Below are positions 41,269 through 49,754 of a stretch of DNA of 64,000 nt, piece by piece (the stretch's first letter is position 1; each line of letters opens with the position of its first letter). The notes beneath the pieces were generated by a model that was not told where the DNA came from, made no database searches, and saw nothing but the letters and a program-made list of their open reading frames with translations. The position numbers were made by a program, and so were the translations under genes. Source of the stretch: Roseomonas sp. KE0001 (GTDB lineage: Bacteria > Pseudomonadota > Alphaproteobacteria > Acetobacterales > Acetobacteraceae); NCBI RefSeq assembly GCF_016107285.1, contig NZ_RCVQ01000002.1:62001-126000 (forward strand), written 5' to 3'.

Positions 41269-42093
41269 TCACTCCGCCAGGCCGAGCCCCGTCAGATAGG
41301 CCGCGCCCTCGCGCAGCGTCGCCGGGTCGCGCAGTTCCAGGATCAGCCGCGCCGCCGGGGCGGACTGGGCCAGCGCCTCGAACAGCGCGCCCCAGCGGAT
41401 GGTGCCGCGCCCGGGCGGCCAGTGGCGGTCGGCATACCCTTCGGTGTCCTGCAGGTGCACATGGTGCAGCGCCTGGCCGGCCAGGCGCACATGCACATCC
41501 GCCGGCGGGCCGCCGGTGCTGCAATGGGCGTAATGCGCGTGGCCGGTGTCGAGCGAGACGCGCACCGCCGTGCTGTCCAGCGCCGCCGCCAGGGCGATGC
41601 GGTCGCGCGGGTCCTTGTCCTCGATATTCTCGATGACCAGGGTGCAGCCCTGGGATTCGGCGCGGGCGATCACCTCGCGCAGCGTCAGCCGCACCCGCTC
41701 CAGGAGCTGCTCCCGGGCGCCCTCGAAGGCGTCGAGGTTGTTGTGGTCCCAGGTGGTGAAGGGCGAGTGCAGCACCATCTGGTCGGCGCCCACCGCCTCG
41801 CAGGCGGAGAGGCCCTGCAGCAGCCGGCGGGTGACCACGGCGCGGATCTCGGGGTCGTGGGAATCGATCTTGAAGCCCCAGAAGGGGCCGTGCAGGCCGC
41901 GCCGGCCGGTATGCCCGTCGAGCGCCGCGCGCACCCGCCGGGCGACCTCGAGCCAGTCGCCGTCCAGCACCTCGGCCCTGTGCAGGTCCTGGATCTCGAT
42001 GTCGCGCTGGCGCTCCAGCAGCCAGTCGCGGTGCAGGGCGATGCCCTTCAGGCTGAGGGCGGCGCCCAGCAGGGGGCGGGTGGGGGATGTCAT
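41269..42093 (-). CDS. Sugar phosphate isomerase/epimerase-like TIM-barrel protein
   Basis: A 274-residue AP-endonuclease-2-type TIM barrel. Visible metal-site elements: GLHGPFWGFKID, MVLHSPFTTWDHNN, CTLVIENIEDKDPRDRI (Glu ligand), VSLDTGHAHYAH (Asp/His ligands) and HHVHLQDTEGYADRHWPPGRGTIRW. Members include xylose isomerase-like, inosose dehydratase-like and hydroxypyruvate isomerase-like enzymes, so no substrate is assigned. It is read away from folD with a gap of 100 nt. Confidence 0.85.
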   Translation of the reverse strand: MTSPTRPLLGAALSLKGIALHRDWLLERQRDIEIQDLHRAEVLDGDWLEVARRVRAALDGHTGRRGLHGPFWGFKIDSHDPEIRAVVTRRLLQGLSACEAVGADQMVLHSPFTTWDHNNLDAFEGAREQLLERVRLTLREVIARAESQGCTLVIENIEDKDPRDRIALAAALDSTAVRVSLDTGHAHYAHCSTGGPPADVHVRLAGQALHHVHLQDTEGYADRHWPPGRGTIRWGALFEALAQSAPAARLILELRDPATLREGAAYLTGLGLAE

Positions 42094-42193
42094 CGGCGGT
42101 CTCCTGGCATCACGCGGTGCGCAGCCGGGCCTAGAACGGCCGTGCTACGCCCCGGTGACGCTTCGGAGGCGGGAGGATGACGATTCCGGTGTC

Positions 42194-43036
42194 CTACCCC
42201 CGCCGCGCCTCGGCCGCGTCCACCGTGTTCTCCAGCAGGCAGGCGATGGTCATCGGGCCGACGCCGCCGGGCACCGGGGTGATGGCGCCCGCCCGCCCGC
42301 GCGCCGCGGCGAAATCGACATCGCCCACCAGCCGGCCGTCGGGCAGGCGGTTGATGCCGACATCGATCACCGTGGCGCCCTCGGCGATCCAGTCGCCCTT
42401 CACCATCTCCGGCCGGCCGGCGGCGGCGACCAGGATCTGCGCCCGGCGGCATTCGCCGGCCAGGTCCAGGGTGCGGGAATGCACCACCGTCACGGTGGCA
42501 TCGGCGGCGAGCAGCAGCGCCGCCATCGGCTTGCCGACGATGTTGGACCGCCCCAGCACCACCGCCCGCGCCCCCGCGAGCGGCGTGCCGGCGGCGGCCA
42601 GCAGGTGCATCACCCCCTTGGGCGTGCAGGGCACCAGCCCCTTCTGCCCGGTGGCCAGCCGGCCGGCATTGACGGCGTGGAACCCGTCCACGTCCTTGGC
42701 CGGGTCGATCGTCTCCAGCACGGTGGCGGCGCGGATCTGCGCCGGCAGCGGGAGCTGGACCAGGATGCCGTCCACGGCCGGATCGGCGTTGAGCCGCCGC
42801 ACGACATCGAGCAGCGCCGCCTCGCTGGTGTCCTCCGGGAGCTGGATCGTGGCGCTGTCGAGCCCCGCCTGCTGCGCCGCGCGGTCCTTGTTGCGGACAT
42901 AGACGCCGCTGGCCGGGTCGTCGCCCACGCGGACCACCCGCAGGCCGGGAGCATAGGGCAGGGCGGCGACCCGGGCGGCGATCCGCGCCCGCAGCGCCGC
43001 GGCCACGGCCTTGCCGTCGATGATGCGCGCGGTCAT
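42194..43036 (-). CDS. folD: Methylenetetrahydrofolate dehydrogenase/cyclohydrolase
   Basis: A 280-residue bifunctional enzyme interconverting 5,10-methylene- and 10-formyl-tetrahydrofolate. [14 protein letters not shown] contains the cyclohydrolase Lys (Lys50), then [11 protein letters not shown], the PAKDVDGFH motif, [18 protein letters not shown] (NADP loop) and [19 protein letters not shown]. The start ATG overlaps the DUF167 gene stop by 4 nt, so folD is translated after it. Confidence 0.97.
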   Translation of the reverse strand: MTARIIDGKAVAAALRARIAARVAALPYAPGLRVVRVGDDPASGVYVRNKDRAAQQAGLDSATIQLPEDTSEAALLDVVRRLNADPAVDGILVQLPLPAQIRAATVLETIDPAKDVDGFHAVNAGRLATGQKGLVPCTPKGVMHLLAAAGTPLAGARAVVLGRSNIVGKPMAALLLAADATVTVVHSRTLDLAGECRRAQILVAAAGRPEMVKGDWIAEGATVIDVGINRLPDGRLVGDVDFAAARGRAGAITPVPGGVGPMTIACLLENTVDAAEARRG

Positions 43037-43365
43037 TCGATTCTCTCCAGTTGCTCGGCCAGTCGGAGGGGGTCGCCCTCGATCCGGCAGGTCTTCTCGC
43101 GCGATGCCGCGCCGTGCACCACCGCGATGGCGGAAGGGGGGACATGCAGGGCGGCGGCGAGCAGGGCGCAGATCGCCCGGTTGGCGCGGCCATCCTCCGG
43201 CGCGGCATTGACCGCCACCCGCAGGCGCGGTCCGCCCAGGGCCTCCATCCAGCCCTGGATGCCCTCCCGCCGGGCCCTGGGCTGGGCCTTGACCCGCAGC
43301 TCCACTCCGCCGGGGAGGCCGCGCCAGCCCTTCGGCGGTTCCGCCCCTGCCTCCGCCCCTGGCAC
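43033..43365 (-). CDS. DUF167/YggU-family protein
   Basis: A 110-residue protein of the YggU family (function not known). The core is [20 protein letters not shown], then [33 protein letters not shown] and [18 protein letters not shown] at 43365 was chosen; no ATG precedes the core in frame, and no strong ribosome site is seen. It sits between yggT and folD, as in many alphaproteobacteria. Confidence 0.85.
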   Translation of the reverse strand: MPGAEAGAEPPKGWRGLPGGVELRVKAQPRARREGIQGWMEALGGPRLRVAVNAAPEDGRANRAICALLAAALHVPPSAIAVVHGAASREKTCRIEGDPLRLAEQLERIE

Positions 43366-43373
43366 CGCGGCCG

Positions 43374-43667
43374 TCAGGCGGCCACCAGCGGCCAGAGGGT
43401 GGTCCAGAGGAAGATGCGGAAGGCATAGAGCAGCAGGATCAGGATCATCGGCGAGATGTCGATGCCGCCGAGATTGGGCAGGAAGTTCCGGATCGGCCGC
43501 AGCGCCGGCTCGGTGATCTTGTAGAGGAAGTCGCCCACCGCCCAGACGAAGCGGTTGCGGGTGTCGAGCACGTTGAAGGCCACCAGGAGGCTGAACACCG
43601 CCGCGATGATCAAAGCCCAGACATAGAGACCGATCGCCTGATCGAGGAACCAGAACACCGCGTACAT
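43374..43667 (-). CDS. YggT-family membrane protein
   Basis: A 97-residue protein with two hydrophobic segments: [28 protein letters not shown] and [20 protein letters not shown], separated by the [26 protein letters not shown] signature of YggT. ATG 43667 has AAGGGG 6 nt upstream; the ATG two codons earlier touches that site. It is the first gene of the yggT-DUF167-folD set, divergent from the tRNA-Ala gene. Confidence 0.9.
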   Translation of the reverse strand: MYAVFWFLDQAIGLYVWALIIAAVFSLLVAFNVLDTRNRFVWAVGDFLYKITEPALRPIRNFLPNLGGIDISPMILILLLYAFRIFLWTTLWPLVAA

Positions 43668-43728
43668 CGCCATCCCCTTGTGGTGAGGCCTCCATCTACG
43701 AAGCCCGGGGGGCGGCGGCAAGCGCCGC

Positions 43729-43757
43729 TTGACTTGTTCTGCGACCTCCGCGATAAG
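43729..43757 (+). promoter_or_regulatory. Promoter of tRNA-Ala
   Basis: TTGACT (43729-43734) and GATAAG (43752-43757) are 17 bp apart, with the tRNA 5' end 17 nt downstream. This is a good sigma-70-type layout. Confidence 0.7.
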
Positions 43758-43774
43758 CCCGCCACTGCGCGTGT

Positions 43775-43850
43775 GGGGCTGTAGCTCAGATGGGAGAGCG
43801 CCTCGTTCGCAATGAGGAGGTCAGGGGTTCGATTCCCCTCAGCTCCACCA
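43775..43850 (+). tRNA. tRNA-Ala (anticodon CGC)
   Basis: A 76-nt cloverleaf with encoded CCA. Acceptor GGGGCTG pairs with CAGCTCC (one G-U). The anticodon stem CCTCG/TGAGG encloses the loop TTCGCAA, giving anticodon CGC, which reads GCG (Ala). The T-arm is AGGGG TTCGATT CCCCT. The 3' part overlaps the attachment repeat of the adjacent element, which left the tRNA intact. Confidence 0.96.
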
Positions 43851-43856
43851 CCGCGC
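43834..43856. repeat. attL (23-bp direct repeat in tRNA-Ala)
   Basis: The first copy covers the 3' end of tRNA-Ala (including CCA) and 6 bases beyond. It is identical to 54492-54514. The integrase gene ends 77 nt inside it. Confidence 0.92.
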
Positions 43857-43894
43857 GCTCTATTCTATTGTTTTCCAAGACAATATGCCTTCCA

Positions 43895-43926
43895 GTTGGC
43901 TACCGGATCGCACTCCGGTAGCCAAC
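43895..43926 (-). terminator. Terminator of the integrase operon
   Basis: GTTGGCTACCGGA, a 6-nt loop, and TCCGGTAGCCAAC form a perfect 13-bp stem 7 nt past the integrase stop. AT-rich sequence follows on the minus strand but without a long T-run. It shields the host tRNA from element transcription. Confidence 0.7.
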
Positions 43927-43932
43927 GCTCGT

Positions 43933-44958
43933 TCAGGTTTCGGTCCTGGCGGGCCTCGCAAGCCGCGCCACGGTGCGCGCCGCCATCCGGCGCTGGTTCA
44001 CCTCCCTCGTGTAGTGCTCCACCATTTTCAGGCTCTGCCCGGTGATGGATGCGATCTCATGCGGCGTGCAGCCGGCCTCGGCCAGGCGGCAGCAGGTGGC
44101 TTTCCGCAGGCCATGCGGGGGCAGCTTGAGCCCGGCCTTCTCGGTCACCTCGCGGAACCAGTTGTAGAAGGCGGTCTGTGACGCGAAGGGGGCGCCGAGC
44201 TGGGTCATCAGGAAGGCCAGATGGCCGCCCGGATGCGCCGCCAGCGCCTCAGCCAGTTCTCCGTGCATGGGGATGGCCATCTCCTTCCCGGTCTTCTGCT
44301 GGCGCACCAGGATGGCGCCCTGGCGAACGTGCTGGGGGCCCATGCGGATCACGTCGCCCGACCGCTGCCCGGTATAGAGCAGCAGGGCCAGCGCCAGCCG
44401 CGCCCGGGTGCCCAGGGGGTGGGTGGCCTCGAAGGCGGCGATATCCTCCTCGGTCCAAGTCGGATGCGGCTTGGCCTGATACTTGGGCGGGCGCACGTCC
44501 CGGGTAGGCAGGTCGTCCCGCATGCCGGTATCGAAGGCATGGCGCATGGCCTGCCGGATGACGTTCAGCAGGGCGCGCGCCGCGGCCGGGGTCTTGGCCT
44601 TGCTGGAGAGGATGGCCCGGACGTGCGAGGGCTGTAGCTCGCGCACCAGGTCATCGGCGTAGTCCTTCAGCAAATCCTCGAAGATCCGCCGGTAGCGGAG
44701 CTGGGTGGCCTCGGCCATCGCCTCGAAGCGGGGCGAGCCGTACCAGGACGCCGCCAGGGCGGCCATGCTGCCCGGCCGGGTGCGGCGCTCACCGATCGGC
44801 GGCGGTTTCCCTTCCAGGGCCTTCTGGTAGGCCGTCATGAACTCGGCCGAGCCGGGCTGCCCACGGAGACGGATCTTCACCGTCCCGCGCCGGAAGTAGT
44901 GATAGGTCACACGGCCTTTGCGGAACTCGTGGACGTAGGGCAGCCTCAGCTTGGTCAT
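43933..44958 (-). CDS. int: Tyrosine-type site-specific recombinase (integrase)
   Basis: A 341-residue integrase. The C-terminal catalytic domain shows Arg199 in YTGQRSGDV, Lys222 in QQKTGKEMAIP, H282-x-x-R285 in PPHGLRKATC, and the nucleophile Tyr316 in VEHYTRE. The usual His/Trp before the Tyr appears as Gln308 (ITGQSLKMVEHY). An N-terminal SAM-like core-binding domain is at about 65-155. It integrates the element at tRNA-Ala. It is the last gene of the coupled operon: its ATG overlaps the stop of the AlpA-like gene by 4 nt. Confidence 0.95.
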   Translation of the reverse strand: MTKLRLPYVHEFRKGRVTYHYFRRGTVKIRLRGQPGSAEFMTAYQKALEGKPPPIGERRTRPGSMAALAASWYGSPRFEAMAEATQLRYRRIFEDLLKDYADDLVRELQPSHVRAILSSKAKTPAAARALLNVIRQAMRHAFDTGMRDDLPTRDVRPPKYQAKPHPTWTEEDIAAFEATHPLGTRARLALALLLYTGQRSGDVIRMGPQHVRQGAILVRQQKTGKEMAIPMHGELAEALAAHPGGHLAFLMTQLGAPFASQTAFYNWFREVTEKAGLKLPPHGLRKATCCRLAEAGCTPHEIASITGQSLKMVEHYTREVNQRRMAARTVARLARPARTET

Positions 44959-45212
44959 TGCGCCAGAACCCGATCCCAGGACGAACCGCCATCCTTGCCC
45001 TTACCGCCGCGCCGGGGGAGGAGGTTCACCGCCGATCGGATTTCCTCCGTGTTCCACAGCACGCGCTTGTCGATGGTCCGGGGCTCGGGCATGCGGCCGT
45101 CCAGGACCATCTCATCGAACTTGGTCGTGGAGACGCCGACCAGCGCCGCCGCGGCTTCCCGGGCGACCAGGAAGGGCAGGATGCCGGGCGGGAGGTGGTC
45201 GTAGCCCGCCAT
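44955..45212 (-). CDS. AlpA-like small helix-turn-helix protein (excisionase type)
   Basis: An 85-residue basic protein with a MerR-like/AlpA helix-turn-helix: LVAREAAAALVGVSTTKFDEMVLDGRMPEPRTIDKRVLWNTEEIRSAV. In satellites, AlpA proteins act in excision and regulation. The ATG at 45212 overlaps the portal stop by one base (TGATG); a GTG one codon earlier is the alternative. It precedes int directly, as expected of an excisionase. Confidence 0.8.
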   Translation of the reverse strand: MAGYDHLPPGILPFLVAREAAAALVGVSTTKFDEMVLDGRMPEPRTIDKRVLWNTEEIRSAVNLLPRRGGKGKDGGSSWDRVLAQ

Positions 45213-46384
45213 CACGCCACCACCGGACCGTCGTTGTCAGGCTTCGGCTTGGTGGGGCGAGGGTTCCAGCCCTCGATTTCCCGGATCTCGTCGGGATCGA
45301 GGATGCCGGCATCCACCGCGATCTTATGAGACTGCCACCGGGCCTCTGCGTCGGCCCGCATCAGACCCGACATATCGAGCTCGATCAGGCAATCGGCACT
45401 ACTTGCTCCGAAGACGCTGCGCTCGAACTCGGCTTCGATCTTCCGGGCTAGCGGTGCCAGGCTGAACTGGGCGAACCAGCGCCCGGCCTCGCGGCTATTG
45501 GTGAAGGTGCCGTGGCTCAGATCCTGCACGATCGGCGGCGGCACCTGGAACAGGCGGCACAGCTCCTCAACGGTAAAGCGCCGGCTGGCCAGCACCTCGG
45601 CATCCTCGGGGCTCACGGAGCAAGGGGTCCAGGCCAGGCCGTCCCCGAGAACCATGATCTTCTTTGCGTTATGAGCCCCGGCCCAGTTGATCTGAGCCTG
45701 GGCTTTCAAACGTGCGGCGGTGTCGGGCGAGATAGCTCCCGGTGCCGATAGGACGCCGCTGGGGGTGGCTTGGTTCTGCCAGACCGCTCCGGACCATTCC
45801 TGGAGAGAAGCCGCGTTGCGCAGAACATCCGGCGCCCGGCTAATGCGGGAGCGACCGACAATCCCGTCATCGCTCCGGTCGCGGACGTGCAGCACCTCAC
45901 CTTCAAGAAGGCGGCGCGTCGGCCCCCGATCGGTCAGGACGTCATACGCAATGCGGCCCGATGGCAGGACGACGACGGCGACGCTGAGCCAGGGGACAGG
46001 CAGGAGCGCGGTCGGGCGGCCTGCGCCGTCATACGCGATCTCCGCCATGCCATTCCCGTACAACAGCACCTGGGCCACCAGCCATTCCACGAAGTCCGGC
46101 CAAGTGAGACGACCATCGCTCGGATTGCGCACCAAACGGGCCACCGGATGGTCGTACAGTTCTGTGCGGCCATTGGGCTTCCGGCGGTACACATAGGCCG
46201 GCAGGCTGGCCATGACGCTGCTGACAGCGCTGACGCAAGCGGTAACGGTCGCCAGGTTCTCCGCCAGGATCGGGCTCACGGCACCTGGCCCATGGGTGGG
46301 CGCGACGCCGAAATACTGACCGAAGCTGCCCCAATCCAGGGCCCTTGTTTCCGCCTTGCCGAAGAAGCGAGAGAGGATGCCCAT
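45212..46384 (-). CDS. HK97-family phage portal protein
   Basis: A 390-residue portal protein, the dodecameric DNA gate of the head. Typical segments are ATVTACVSAVSSVMASLPAYVYRR, HPVARLVRNPSDGRLTWPDFVEWLVAQVLLYGNG, VLHVRDRSDDGIVGRSRI, RRFTVEELCRLFQVPPPIVQDLSHGTFTNSREAGRWFAQFSLAPL. The length is close to the usual ~400. The start overlaps the protease stop (TGATG). It shows that the element can encode at least part of a capsid. Confidence 0.93.
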   Translation of the reverse strand: MGILSRFFGKAETRALDWGSFGQYFGVAPTHGPGAVSPILAENLATVTACVSAVSSVMASLPAYVYRRKPNGRTELYDHPVARLVRNPSDGRLTWPDFVEWLVAQVLLYGNGMAEIAYDGAGRPTALLPVPWLSVAVVVLPSGRIAYDVLTDRGPTRRLLEGEVLHVRDRSDDGIVGRSRISRAPDVLRNAASLQEWSGAVWQNQATPSGVLSAPGAISPDTAARLKAQAQINWAGAHNAKKIMVLGDGLAWTPCSVSPEDAEVLASRRFTVEELCRLFQVPPPIVQDLSHGTFTNSREAGRWFAQFSLAPLARKIEAEFERSVFGASSADCLIELDMSGLMRADAEARWQSHKIAVDAGILDPDEIREIEGWNPRPTKPKPDNDGPVVA

Positions 46385-46923
46385 CAGATCGTCTCCAGCC
46401 AGCGGCGGCGGGACGCGGCGCCATCGAAGCCCTGTTGCTGGCTGCGGGCCTGGATGGAGGTGGCGGCATAGGCCGGATGGGCATGGACCACGCTCACCTC
46501 GACGAGTTCCACCGCGCGCAGTTCACGCTGATCGCGGCTCGACCACGCCTCGTCCGTGACACGGAAGCCGAAGGACATGCCGCCCAGATCCCGGCGCTCG
46601 GCCAGGGCCAGCACGTCGCGGCCGAGCTGGGTGTCGGGCACATCCAGCTCGAAGCGCAGGCCCTTGGCATCCTCCTCCAGCCGCAGCGTGCCGGAGCTGG
46701 TGCGGGCCAGCAGGCGGCCGGGATCGTGATCCACCAGGGCCAGCACGTCCTTCTTTGCCAGCAGCGAAGCCCGGAAGGCACCGACGCGGATCGTCTCGGA
46801 GAAGCCGCCGATCCTGGCGGCCACCCCGAACGTCGCCGCGTAGCCTTCCAGGCGGCGCCCGGAGGCACGCAGCTCGACGGCCGCGCGCCTTTCCATCCCG
46901 TCAGGGAACCGGGCCGCGCTCAT
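46384..46923 (-). CDS. HK97-family prohead protease
   Basis: A 179-residue protease that matures the capsid. The catalytic His (LALVDHDPGRLLAR, His66) and Ser (DLGGMSFGFRV, Ser117) are in place, with GYAATFGVAARIGGFSETIRVGAF at the N-terminus. It sits between portal and capsid genes with one-base overlaps (TGATG) on both sides, the usual HK97 head order. Confidence 0.93.
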   Translation of the reverse strand: MSAARFPDGMERRAAVELRASGRRLEGYAATFGVAARIGGFSETIRVGAFRASLLAKKDVLALVDHDPGRLLARTSSGTLRLEEDAKGLRFELDVPDTQLGRDVLALAERRDLGGMSFGFRVTDEAWSSRDQRELRAVELVEVSVVHAHPAYAATSIQARSQQQGFDGAASRRRWLETI

Positions 46924-48197
46924 CAGGCCACCGCGTCGGTGATGGCGGCGAAGCTCTCCGGGTGACGCACGGCGATATCCACCGTCATCATCGCCCGGAT
47001 CTGCACATTGCCCTTCGCGTAGGCTGTGCTCTCGTAGGGGTTCACCAGAATGTCGAGCTCGGACCAGACGCCGATAATGAGATCCGACCAGTTGCCATAG
47101 ATCAGCGCCGACAGGTTGTTGCCGGTGCCCTTGCTCAGGTTGCTCGGCACCAGGTTGCTGACGGCGACCGTCTGGCCCTGGAACACCGTGGCGAGGCCCA
47201 GCGGAACGCCCGTGGTATCCTTCAACTTCGCGGCGGCGCGGCGCACCTTTGTGTTGATCAGGAAGCCCGTGCCGGCAGCATTCGCGTCGTCCACCAGCCC
47301 GACCAGATCGGCCACCGCGTCATAGGTCAGCGCGCCGCCGTTCGTGCCGAGGGACACGGTGCCGATGCCCGCGGTGTTCAGGATGCCGCGCGGCTGGTTG
47401 CTGGTGCCCGTGCCGGCGATGGCGGCCGTGTCCAGCTTCTCGGCCAGTTCCAGCGCCATATCGTTCCGGGCGAGCTGCTCGACGTCCGGGCTGCTCTGCA
47501 GCACCATGTTGCGCGACCATTCGCTGATCACGCCGGCATGCTTCGGCGTCAGGGTAATCGCCTCGAACTGCGGATCGCTGTTCGGCAGGGGGCTGTTCTC
47601 GGCCACCCACCCGGCGGTCACGCTGGCCTTCCGGCGCGGAATGGAGAGATTGCCGGTCAGGCCGGTGAGCACCGTCGCGCCCAGCGAGCGGACGCGCGTG
47701 GTGCTGCGCAGGCGGTCGATGAACAGGTCCGGGCGATGCTCGGTCGCGATCAGGTTGCCGCCGGGGCCGCCCGCCGGGGCCGCCGTGGTCAGCACGCGCT
47801 GCTCCATGGGCTGGCCCATGTGCCAGTAGAGACCCTGCGCCTTGCGGCCGGAGCGGCGCTCCAGCTCGGCGCTGATCTCGCGGGCGCGGCCGGCGGCGTG
47901 GTCGGTACCCCCCATGCCGGCCCGCACTACGTCGAGCAGGCCGACGCGGGCCGCCTCGCGATCCAGGTTGGCATCGCCGGTGCCGTTCAGGGGCTGGCCC
48001 TGCATGCGGCGTTCGGTATCGTCCAGTGTCACCTGCCGGCTGATGCGCTGCTCCAGCGTGTCCAGATCAGCTTTGAGAGCATCCCAGCGGCTGCGCTGGT
48101 CCAGGCTCAGTTCGCCATTCTCGGCCGGCTTGTCGTTGATGGCGCGCAGCTCAGCAGCGATGGCCGCGCGGCGCTCCAGCATCTCGCGAAGGGTCAT
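46923..48197 (-). CDS. HK97-fold major capsid protein
   Basis: A 424-residue capsid protein. The first ~100 residues are charged and helical (REMLERRAAIAAELRAINDKP, LKADLDTLEQRIS), like the HK97 delta domain cut by the protease. Then LFIDRLRSTTRVRSLGATVLTGLTGNLSIPRRKASVTAGWVAENSPLPNSDPQFEAITLTPKHAGVISEWSRN, typical of this fold, and an end with MMTVDIAVRHPESFAAIT. The ATG at 48197 lies inside the previous frame (47-nt overlap) with no strong ribosome site, so its translation may depend on the upstream gene. Confidence 0.94.
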   Translation of the reverse strand: MTLREMLERRAAIAAELRAINDKPAENGELSLDQRSRWDALKADLDTLEQRISRQVTLDDTERRMQGQPLNGTGDANLDREAARVGLLDVVRAGMGGTDHAAGRAREISAELERRSGRKAQGLYWHMGQPMEQRVLTTAAPAGGPGGNLIATEHRPDLFIDRLRSTTRVRSLGATVLTGLTGNLSIPRRKASVTAGWVAENSPLPNSDPQFEAITLTPKHAGVISEWSRNMVLQSSPDVEQLARNDMALELAEKLDTAAIAGTGTSNQPRGILNTAGIGTVSLGTNGGALTYDAVADLVGLVDDANAAGTGFLINTKVRRAAAKLKDTTGVPLGLATVFQGQTVAVSNLVPSNLSKGTGNNLSALIYGNWSDLIIGVWSELDILVNPYESTAYAKGNVQIRAMMTVDIAVRHPESFAAITDAVA

Positions 48198-48510
48198 GGT
48201 TGTTGTCCACGAAGGAAGCCGTCGCGAGCGGCGTATCAGCGGGGTCGCGGCCGGTCAGGGCGCGATATGCTTCGATGGCCGCGGTACGAGACCGCTGCCG
48301 AATGTCAGGATCAATGCAGAGGATGCGCTGATCTCGATTGAAGCGCGGCAGCCACAGAACGACTTCGCCGCGCTCAATCTTCGTGAGCCGCGCACCGATG
48401 ATCAGCAACGGACCAAGCTGGAGATTAAGCCTGGCATAGATGGTTCCGCCGCCCGTCTGTTGCGGCGTGCTGAACACATCCATGGAGGTGATGGCGATGG
48501 TGAAGGTCAT
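48151..48510 (-). CDS. Unknown element protein overlapping the capsid start
   Basis: A 119-residue protein. The ATG at 48510 overlaps the stop of the MerR-like gene (TGATG). Its stop lies 47 nt inside the capsid gene. The middle reads IYARLNLQLGPLLIIGARLTKIERGEVVLWLPRFNRDQRILCI, followed by TAAIEAYRALTG. The strand order recalls SpoVG-like beta proteins, but this is a pattern only. I cannot assign a function. Confidence 0.65.
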   Translation of the reverse strand: MTFTIAITSMDVFSTPQQTGGGTIYARLNLQLGPLLIIGARLTKIERGEVVLWLPRFNRDQRILCIDPDIRQRSRTAAIEAYRALTGRDPADTPLATASFVDNNHDPSRDAGAPRGHRC

Positions 48511-49046
48511 CACGCCGTGGCCGTACCACCGTCCAGGACCGTCCGGACATGCGCGACAACGGAGCTCACATCGACGATCGTGGCGGAAGGGCTGAGCAGC
48601 GCCAGAAGGCGCGTCGCCCCGTCCGAAGCCTTGATGTTCCGCAGCCGCACCTTGCTATCCGTCGCGCTGTGCGACGGCATGACCACGAGCAACGTGCGGC
48701 CTTCCTGGTAGAGCTGACCAGGCAGCCGCTTTCCGATGAAGACGCCATTGCCTGCATCGTGGAACGGATCGCCGAAGTCCGTGAACTTCGCCGCCGCCGC
48801 CGCGGCATCGACAGGCCGAAGGCCATGCCGAACCAACTGCGCGGTGAGGGCGATATGAACGACGCGGCGGAACGACAAGAGCAGGGGAATTCCCCTGCCT
48901 CGCCTGTCCATGTCGTCCTCCGGGATGAGCAGCGCAGCGCTCGGTCCATTCGACCAGCTTTTTAGTTTGTCCGTGCTGATCCCTGCCGCCACACAAGCGA
49001 CGGCAGAGCTGTAACGCTCGATATGATCGGACGAGGGGTCGGACAT
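48510..49046 (-). CDS. MerR-like helix-turn-helix regulator of the element
   Basis: A 178-residue protein. The N-terminus reads YSSAVACVAAGISTDKLKSWSNGPSAALLIPEDDMDRRGRGIPLLLSFRRVVHIALTAQLVRHGLRP, which fits a MerR-type winged helix (AGI-KLKSW, then a basic wing). The C-terminal ~100 residues are unassigned. AAAGGAGAG lies just before its ATG. Direct repeats and a palindrome lie right upstream (49072-49107), suggesting autoregulation of the head operon. Confidence 0.72.
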   Translation of the reverse strand: MSDPSSDHIERYSSAVACVAAGISTDKLKSWSNGPSAALLIPEDDMDRRGRGIPLLLSFRRVVHIALTAQLVRHGLRPVDAAAAAAKFTDFGDPFHDAGNGVFIGKRLPGQLYQEGRTLLVVMPSHSATDSKVRLRNIKASDGATRLLALLSPSATIVDVSSVVAHVRTVLDGGTATA

Positions 49047-49071
49047 GAAGGCTCTCCTTTCGCCTGAGTAT

Positions 49072-49107
49072 AAGCCTTCACTCTTAAGAGTTGAAGCCCT
49101 AACTCTT
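49072..49107. promoter_or_regulatory. Operator-like repeats before the MerR-like gene
   Basis: AAGCCTTCACTCTT (49072-49085) and AAGCCCTAACTCTT (49094-49107) match in 12 of 14 positions and are 22 bp apart, two helical turns. The perfect palindrome ACTCTTAAGAGT (49080-49091) spans the gap. These sit 26 nt before the ATG, and partly inside the end of the upstream small gene. Confidence 0.55.
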
Positions 49108-49323
49108 GCTTTCTTGCCTTTGAGAGAGGGCCCACCGCTGCCGCTGCTCCAGCCACCCTAAGTGCTTCTCGGCATTCCCCGGCAGAAGGAGCCAGCCGGG
49201 CTCGTAGCCGAACTGCTCCTCGATCTCGGCGGCCAGCGCCTGCTTCCGGCCGTCGCGCCAGGCCAGCTCCAGCTCAAGGCAGAGAATGCGGAAGCGGAGC
49301 CAGAGCTTGCGGAGACGCTTCAT
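49099..49323 (-). CDS. Small unknown element protein (74 residues)
   Basis: A basic/helical protein, KRLRKLWLRFRILCLELELAWRDGRKQALAAEIEEQFGYEPGWLLLPGNAEKHLGWLEQRQRW. The ATG at 49323 overlaps the stop of the upstream gene by 4 nt (ATGA), supporting it as real. No known domain. Confidence 0.6.
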   Translation of the reverse strand: MKRLRKLWLRFRILCLELELAWRDGRKQALAAEIEEQFGYEPGWLLLPGNAEKHLGWLEQRQRWALSQRQESKS

Positions 49324-49754
49324 GCCCGGCCCTCCAGCAGCCGGAGAACATCCTCGGTGAGGCTCCGCACGGCTTCCTCCTCAGAATTGAGGGCGTCGCC
49401 GTCGAGATCGGTCTGCACCCGGCGGCGCATCACCTTGGCCTTCCAGACCAGCCCGGCCGTCGTCTGCGCCGGGATCTCGTGCAGGGCTTCCAGGGTCTCG
49501 TTCATCTCCGGGACGAGCGCCCGCTGGGCATCGCCGAAGCGGTCGCGCTCCACCTTGTCGCCGGCATCGTCCGCCTCGCATTCCAGTTCGAACAGCCGAT
49601 CCCATGTGTCCTCAATATTGAGGACACGCTGGCAGAGGGTGATCAGTTCAGCGTCAGGGTTGTCCTCAATATGAATGACCTTTGCCACCACCGGCGCGAC
49701 GGCCATCGGCGCCAGGGCTGCGGTGATGAGCACTGATCTTCTCCCGCGGCTCAC
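49320..49754 (-). CDS. Unknown element protein (144 residues)
   Basis: The GTG start at 49754 overlaps the previous stop (GTGA). Residues ~3-25 are hydrophobic with an Arg pair (RGRRSVLITAALAPMAVAPVVA), which may be a signal or membrane anchor. The rest is acidic and helical (TLCQRVLNIEDTWDRLFELECEADDAGD). No terminase or structural motif is seen. Confidence 0.65.
   Translation of the reverse strand: MSRGRRSVLITAALAPMAVAPVVAKVIHIEDNPDAELITLCQRVLNIEDTWDRLFELECEADDAGDKVERDRFGDAQRALVPEMNETLEALHEIPAQTTAGLVWKAKVMRRRVQTDLDGDALNSEEEAVRSLTEDVLRLLEGRA

Noticed and set aside
38816-41524. A 900-residue minus-strand frame opposite maeB
   Set aside because: Its sequence is His/Arg/Gly-rich noise opposite a full-length malic enzyme.
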